A DNA stretch of 64,000 nt, from the NCBI GenBank assembly GCA_947461435.1, contig CANHLE010000002.1, forward strand, positions 1 through 64,000, written 5' to 3'. This stretch comes from Paracoccaceae bacterium. Lineage in GTDB: Bacteria; Pseudomonadota; Alphaproteobacteria; Rhodobacterales; Rhodobacteraceae. The position numbers and the translations under genes are program-made. Positions 61,317-64,000 of the stretch are shown here, piece after piece. Positions within the stretch are counted from its first letter, which is position 1. Each line of letters starts with the position of its first letter. The notes under the pieces were generated by a model, which saw only the letters and a program-made list of their open reading frames with translations, was not told the DNA's origin and searched no databases.

Positions 61317-62735
61317 CTAAGGCACAAATCGTTGAATGAACCGCACGACCTGCTTGACCCTTGGATTAGCAAAGAGTTTGTCTGAAAAATAGGCCCCAGC
61401 GACGCGCTTTGCACTTTCGGACAGGGTTGGGTAAGGCAGGATGACACCTGCTATCGCGGACAGTTTGGTTCTTTGCGCAATGGCAAGCGCCCAAAAAGCA
61501 ATCAACTCGCCCGCTTGGGGGCCAACGATCGTCGCGCCAACGGGGCGACCTGAAACAGCGATAACTTTCACAAATCCCTTATCCTTTCGTTCGGCCAGCG
61601 CTCGGTCATTTTCATCAAAGTCAGACCGAAGGACCACTGCACGCGCGCCATACGTTTGTCGGGCTTGCGCTTCGGTCAATCCAGCCTGGGCCAACTCCGG
61701 TTCGGTATAGGTCACCCAAGGAACCACGGTGGCCGCTTTTGATGGCAATCCGAAAAGGGCTTGCCGAATGACAACGCCTGCATGCGCCCCAGCGGCATGC
61801 GTGAACTGCGCCCCACCTGCCACATCCCCGATGGCATAGACCCGGCGGTTGGTGATGGATCGCATGTTTGGACCTACTTTCACGCCCTTTGGATCAAACG
61901 CGACGCCGGCCCTGTTCAGATCCAGTTTATCAAGTGCGGGCGACCGGCCCGCAGCAATCAACAGGTGACTGCCCCGTACAATGTCACCATTTCCCAGAAT
62001 GGCTTCAATATCGGCATCAGTCTTGGTCAGCCGAACAAGCGGTGCCCCTTCAAGAATCGTCACGCCCTCACGCCGAAGGGCGCCTGTAACCACAGCGCTG
62101 GCCTCTGGGTCATCTCGGCTTAGGGCCTTAAACGCTTCAATCACTGTCACCGCGCATCCCAGTCGTCGGTGCGCAAGAGCCATTTCCAGTCCAATGGGGC
62201 CACCGCCCAGAATGATCAAATGGTTCGGCGCAACTTGCAGATCGAATATGGTTTCGTTGGTCAGATAGTGAATGGTTTCAAGGCCCGGAATGTTCGGTAC
62301 GCCGGCAACACTTCCCGTGGCAATCACAAATCGGCGTGCGCGTACCCGCGTGTCTGCGGCCTCAACCTCGTGCGGGTTGATGAACCGGGCATAGGCCCGG
62401 ATGACGGACACACCCAAGCCTTCGAACCGCTCTTGACTGTCATGCGGCTCGATCCGGGCGATTGTCGCGCGGACGTGATCCCGCACAGCGGCGAAATCCA
62501 CATTCACCTCGCCGGTCCTTATCCCGAACTGGCCAGCGGACCGCGCGTTATTCGCGGCCTTCGCTGCGGCAAGAAGCGCTTTGGACGGAACACATCCCGT
62601 GTTCAAACAATCACCGCCCATCTCGCCGCCTTCGATCAGCACAACCCGCGCGCCCATTTGGGCGGCCCCTGACGCAAGAGACAACCCACCAGAGCCCGCA
62701 CCGATAATGCAAAGATCCGCTGTTACCATGACCAT
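61317..62735 (-). CDS. Pyridine nucleotide-disulfide oxidoreductase (MerA/Lpd-like)
   Basis: A 472-residue flavoprotein. The FAD site is CIIGAGSGGLSLASGAAQ, the redox disulfide is CLNTGCVPSKALL, the NAD(P) site is LIILGGGPIGLEMALAHRRLG and the second FAD motif is RVYAIGDVAGG. In dihydrolipoamide dehydrogenase the C-terminus has HPTLSE with an active-site His; here it reads YPTLSE, so lipoamide activity is doubtful. The MerA N-terminal heavy-metal domain and C-terminal cysteine pair are missing. The substrate is unknown. It lies 1 bp after the TVP38 gene. Confidence 0.87.
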   Translation of the reverse strand: MVMVTADLCIIGAGSGGLSLASGAAQMGARVVLIEGGEMGGDCLNTGCVPSKALLAAAKAANNARSAGQFGIRTGEVNVDFAAVRDHVRATIARIEPHDSQERFEGLGVSVIRAYARFINPHEVEAADTRVRARRFVIATGSVAGVPNIPGLETIHYLTNETIFDLQVAPNHLIILGGGPIGLEMALAHRRLGCAVTVIEAFKALSRDDPEASAVVTGALRREGVTILEGAPLVRLTKTDADIEAILGNGDIVRGSHLLIAAGRSPALDKLDLNRAGVAFDPKGVKVGPNMRSITNRRVYAIGDVAGGAQFTHAAGAHAGVVIRQALFGLPSKAATVVPWVTYTEPELAQAGLTEAQARQTYGARAVVLRSDFDENDRALAERKDKGFVKVIAVSGRPVGATIVGPQAGELIAFWALAIAQRTKLSAIAGVILPYPTLSESAKRVAGAYFSDKLFANPRVKQVVRFIQRFVP

Positions 62736-63482
62736 TCAAGATTCCTTTCGCCGATAGGCGCCAACGATCGTCGGCAGGGCAGACAGCGCAGCCAAACCAA
62801 GCAGGGGAAACAAAACACCAGGCGCAAATATGATGCCAAGATCCGGTGTCCCGCCCTTGGCAAAGACCTCTCCAAGGCCCGCACCAACCGATGTGAACAC
62901 CAAGGCTCCGGGGATAATGCCCAAATAGGTTGTCACCGCAAAGGGCAAAAGCCGAACACCGGCAAAGGCAGGCAGCAGGTTGCACATAAAGAAGGGAATG
63001 GCAGGGATAAGGCGCATGGTCAAAAGCGCGGACCACGCGTTTCTTTGCAAGCCGGACTGAAGTCGCGCTGCGGCCCCCCCGCCTGCCGAAATTCGCGCCG
63101 ATACCTCTGCGCCCAGGCCCGCACGGGCCGCAAGATAGACCAGAACAGCGCCAGAGCCTGCAGCCAGAACATTCAACGCAGCGCCGGGCATCAGGCCGAA
63201 CAAAAATCCTCCGGTCAAAGTGGCGATGGTAGACCCGGGTAAGGATAGGGCAACGATGACTGTATAAGTCAGCAAGAAATACAAAACGGTCAGTGCGTAA
63301 TGGGCATCGCGATAGTCCAACAGACTTTGCCGATTTTGCGCCAATGCCTCAAACGATAGATGACCGCGCAGGAAGATTGCCCCTGCAGCAAAGCTGAGAA
63401 CAATCAGAATCAGGGGAATTCGTTTTCGAAGGGATTGGGTCACGGGATCTCTGGATCTTTGGATTGCCCATAGATGGCCCAT
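62736..63482 (-). CDS. TVP38/TMEM64 (DedA-like) membrane protein
   Basis: A 248-residue membrane protein of the SNARE-associated/TVP38 family. About six helices are visible (for example RIPLILIVLSFAAGAIFL and ALTVLYFLLTYTVIVALSLPGS), with the family segment TGGFLFGLMPGAALNVLAAGSGAVLVYLAARAGLG and the LTMRLIPAIPFFMCNLLPAFAGV signature. The family transports or scrambles lipids. It is the first gene of a two-gene unit with the disulfide reductase, a common pair. Confidence 0.88.
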   Translation of the reverse strand: MGHLWAIQRSRDPVTQSLRKRIPLILIVLSFAAGAIFLRGHLSFEALAQNRQSLLDYRDAHYALTVLYFLLTYTVIVALSLPGSTIATLTGGFLFGLMPGAALNVLAAGSGAVLVYLAARAGLGAEVSARISAGGGAAARLQSGLQRNAWSALLTMRLIPAIPFFMCNLLPAFAGVRLLPFAVTTYLGIIPGALVFTSVGAGLGEVFAKGGTPDLGIIFAPGVLFPLLGLAALSALPTIVGAYRRKES

Positions 63483-63625
63483 TCCTTAAGGAAATGGCCA
63501 GTGGCCTCACGCCGGGTTGATCATCTGTGTGCGACAAAGGCCAATTGGCCGCGCGATGTTTCAGATTTCGTCGCCCTTCTGGTCCGCCGGCGTTAAAATG
63601 TTGCAGGATTTCGGTGGGCAGCGCG

Positions 63626-63654
63626 TTGACAGGGGGTGAAAGGCTCCGTAAAGG
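63626..63654 (+). promoter_or_regulatory. Candidate promoter of rpmH
   Basis: A consensus -35 box TTGACA (63626-63631) is followed after exactly 17 nt by TAAAGG (63649-63654), a fair -10 box. It lies about 64 bp before the rpmH start. The match is by eye; no transcript start is known. Confidence 0.5.
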
Positions 63655-63717
63655 ACGGGCTTGAAGTTTACGCCGCCGAATCTTTTGGTTCGGGGCAACC
63701 GTCTGATGGAGACCGCG

Positions 63718-63852
63718 ATGAAGCGCACTTTTCAACCCTCGAATCTGGTTCGCGCCCGCCGTCACGGCTTTCGCGCTCGTATGGCAACCAAAGGCGGCCG
63801 TCTGGTCTTGTCCGCACGTCGGGCAAAGGGTCGGAAGAAGCTTTCGGCTTAA
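63718..63852 (+). CDS. rpmH: 50S ribosomal protein L34
   Basis: A 44-residue L34: [20 protein letters not shown] through the C-terminal [12 protein letters not shown]. The upstream frame continues 19 codons but is not L34-like, so 63718 is the start; GGAG lies 8 nt before it. It is followed after 45 bp by rnpA in the conserved rpmH-rnpA order. Confidence 0.97.
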   Translation: MKRTFQPSNLVRARRHGFRARMATKGGRLVLSARRAKGRKKLSA

Positions 63853-63897
63853 AGGTTTGTGAGCGGCCCGATTTAGGCCGACACTCGGAGTTAAGAT

Positions 63898-64000
63898 ATG
63901 ACACCGCCGGAGGAAACGGGCCAAGGCAAATATGCCCAAGCGCCCGACGCCCCACCGGCGGTTTTGCTTTTAGCAAATCCACAGATTACGACGCTTAAGA
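63898..64000 (+). CDS. rnpA: Ribonuclease P protein component, 5' part (cut by the window end)
   Basis: Only 34 codons are present. The segment begins MTPPEETGQGKYAQAPD and is Pro-rich, then reaches PQITTLK, which matches the start of RnpA (where the family continues with a KR...DF segment). This N-terminal extension occurs in other Rhodobacteraceae. Its position 45 bp after rpmH supports the call strongly. RnpA is the protein cofactor that helps the RNase P RNA bind pre-tRNA leaders. GGAG precedes the ATG. Confidence 0.8.
   Translation, partial: MTPPEETGQGKYAQAPDAPPAVLLLANPQITTLK

Noticed and set aside
1..64000. CRISPR arrays, toxin-antitoxin pairs, phage structural genes, rRNA operons
   Set aside because: I looked for regularly spaced repeats, small paired genes, phage modules and rRNA sequence and found none. 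The only phage-like trace is the truncated integrase.

Overview
The window looks like chromosomal DNA of an alphaproteobacterium of the family Rhodobacteraceae, probably a marine Roseobacter-group member. The evidence is the family's typical gene set: a split b/b' F0 ATP synthase operon, MipZ in place of MinCDE, a FrcBCA fructose ABC system with a ROK regulator, glycolate oxidase GlcDEF, a GT14/sulfotransferase pair, AcuI beside a DmdA/GcvT-family protein, and an N-terminally extended RnpA. No species can be named from the sequence alone.

Layout. (1) 1-4.0 kb is accessory DNA: the end of an IS21-like element interrupts a tyrosine-type integrase, followed by a compact SDR / aminotransferase / cupin operon of unknown substrate. 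(2) 4.2-6.3 kb holds an exported peptidoglycan-binding-like protein, an Hsp20 chaperone gene with a sigma-32-like promoter and a ROSE-type RNA thermometer, and a secreted trypsin-like protease. (3) 6.3-10.2 kb is glcDEF. (4) 10.3-17.1 kb is a fully overlapping MoxR / DUF58 / BatA-DUF4159 / large membrane protein operon. (5) 17.1-24.8 kb contains DUF1285, hydroxypyruvate isomerase, a CHCC zinc-finger protein, a DUF2459 protein, polA, MmcQ/YjbR, two YdeI paralogues, DUF1203 and a HIT protein. (6) 24.8-30.7 kb contains a GT14 glycosyltransferase and a divergent sulfotransferase, adenosine kinase, endonuclease III, an AraC-HTH/methyltransferase fusion and an OmpA-like lipoprotein. (7) 30.8-33.4 kb is atpI-B-E-F'-F. 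(8) 33.6-37.1 kb contains ArsR, MatB, MipZ and a small secreted protein. (9) 37.4-44.9 kb is the long translation and secretion operon ffh - three GNATs - chorismate mutase - rpsP - rimM - membrane protein - sulfotransferase - trmD - rplS - rpmE. (10) 45.4-52.2 kb contains LysR, an EamA transporter and the frc fructose locus. (11) 52.2-59.4 kb is a candidate DMSP/acrylate locus (acuI, DUF1326, DUF2182, dmdA-like, acyl-CoA ligase, LysR, SDR). (12) 59.7-64.0 kb contains tRNA-Arg(ACG), an orphan histidine kinase, a flavin disulfide reductase with a TVP38 protein, rpmH and the start of rnpA.

How the genes work together. GlcDEF makes glyoxylate from glycolate, and the hydroxypyruvate isomerase 7.5 kb away is in the same C2/C3 acid chemistry. 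The frc locus imports fructose under a ROK repressor, for which a TTAAAT-N11-ATTTAA operator is visible. The AcuI/DmdA-like operon would fit demethylation of dimethylsulfoniopropionate and removal of acryloyl-CoA, but the demethylase identity is an inference. Many adjacent genes overlap by the 4-nt ATGA arrangement, which indicates translational coupling.

No wholly new defence or mobile system is evident. The most unusual items are the DmdA-like/DUF2182/DUF1326/AcuI operon, the SDR/aminotransferase/cupin cassette next to the broken integrase, the triplicated GNATs inside the ffh-rpsP operon, and the ROSE element. All calls rest on reading the sequence and on recognition of families; no database search was possible.
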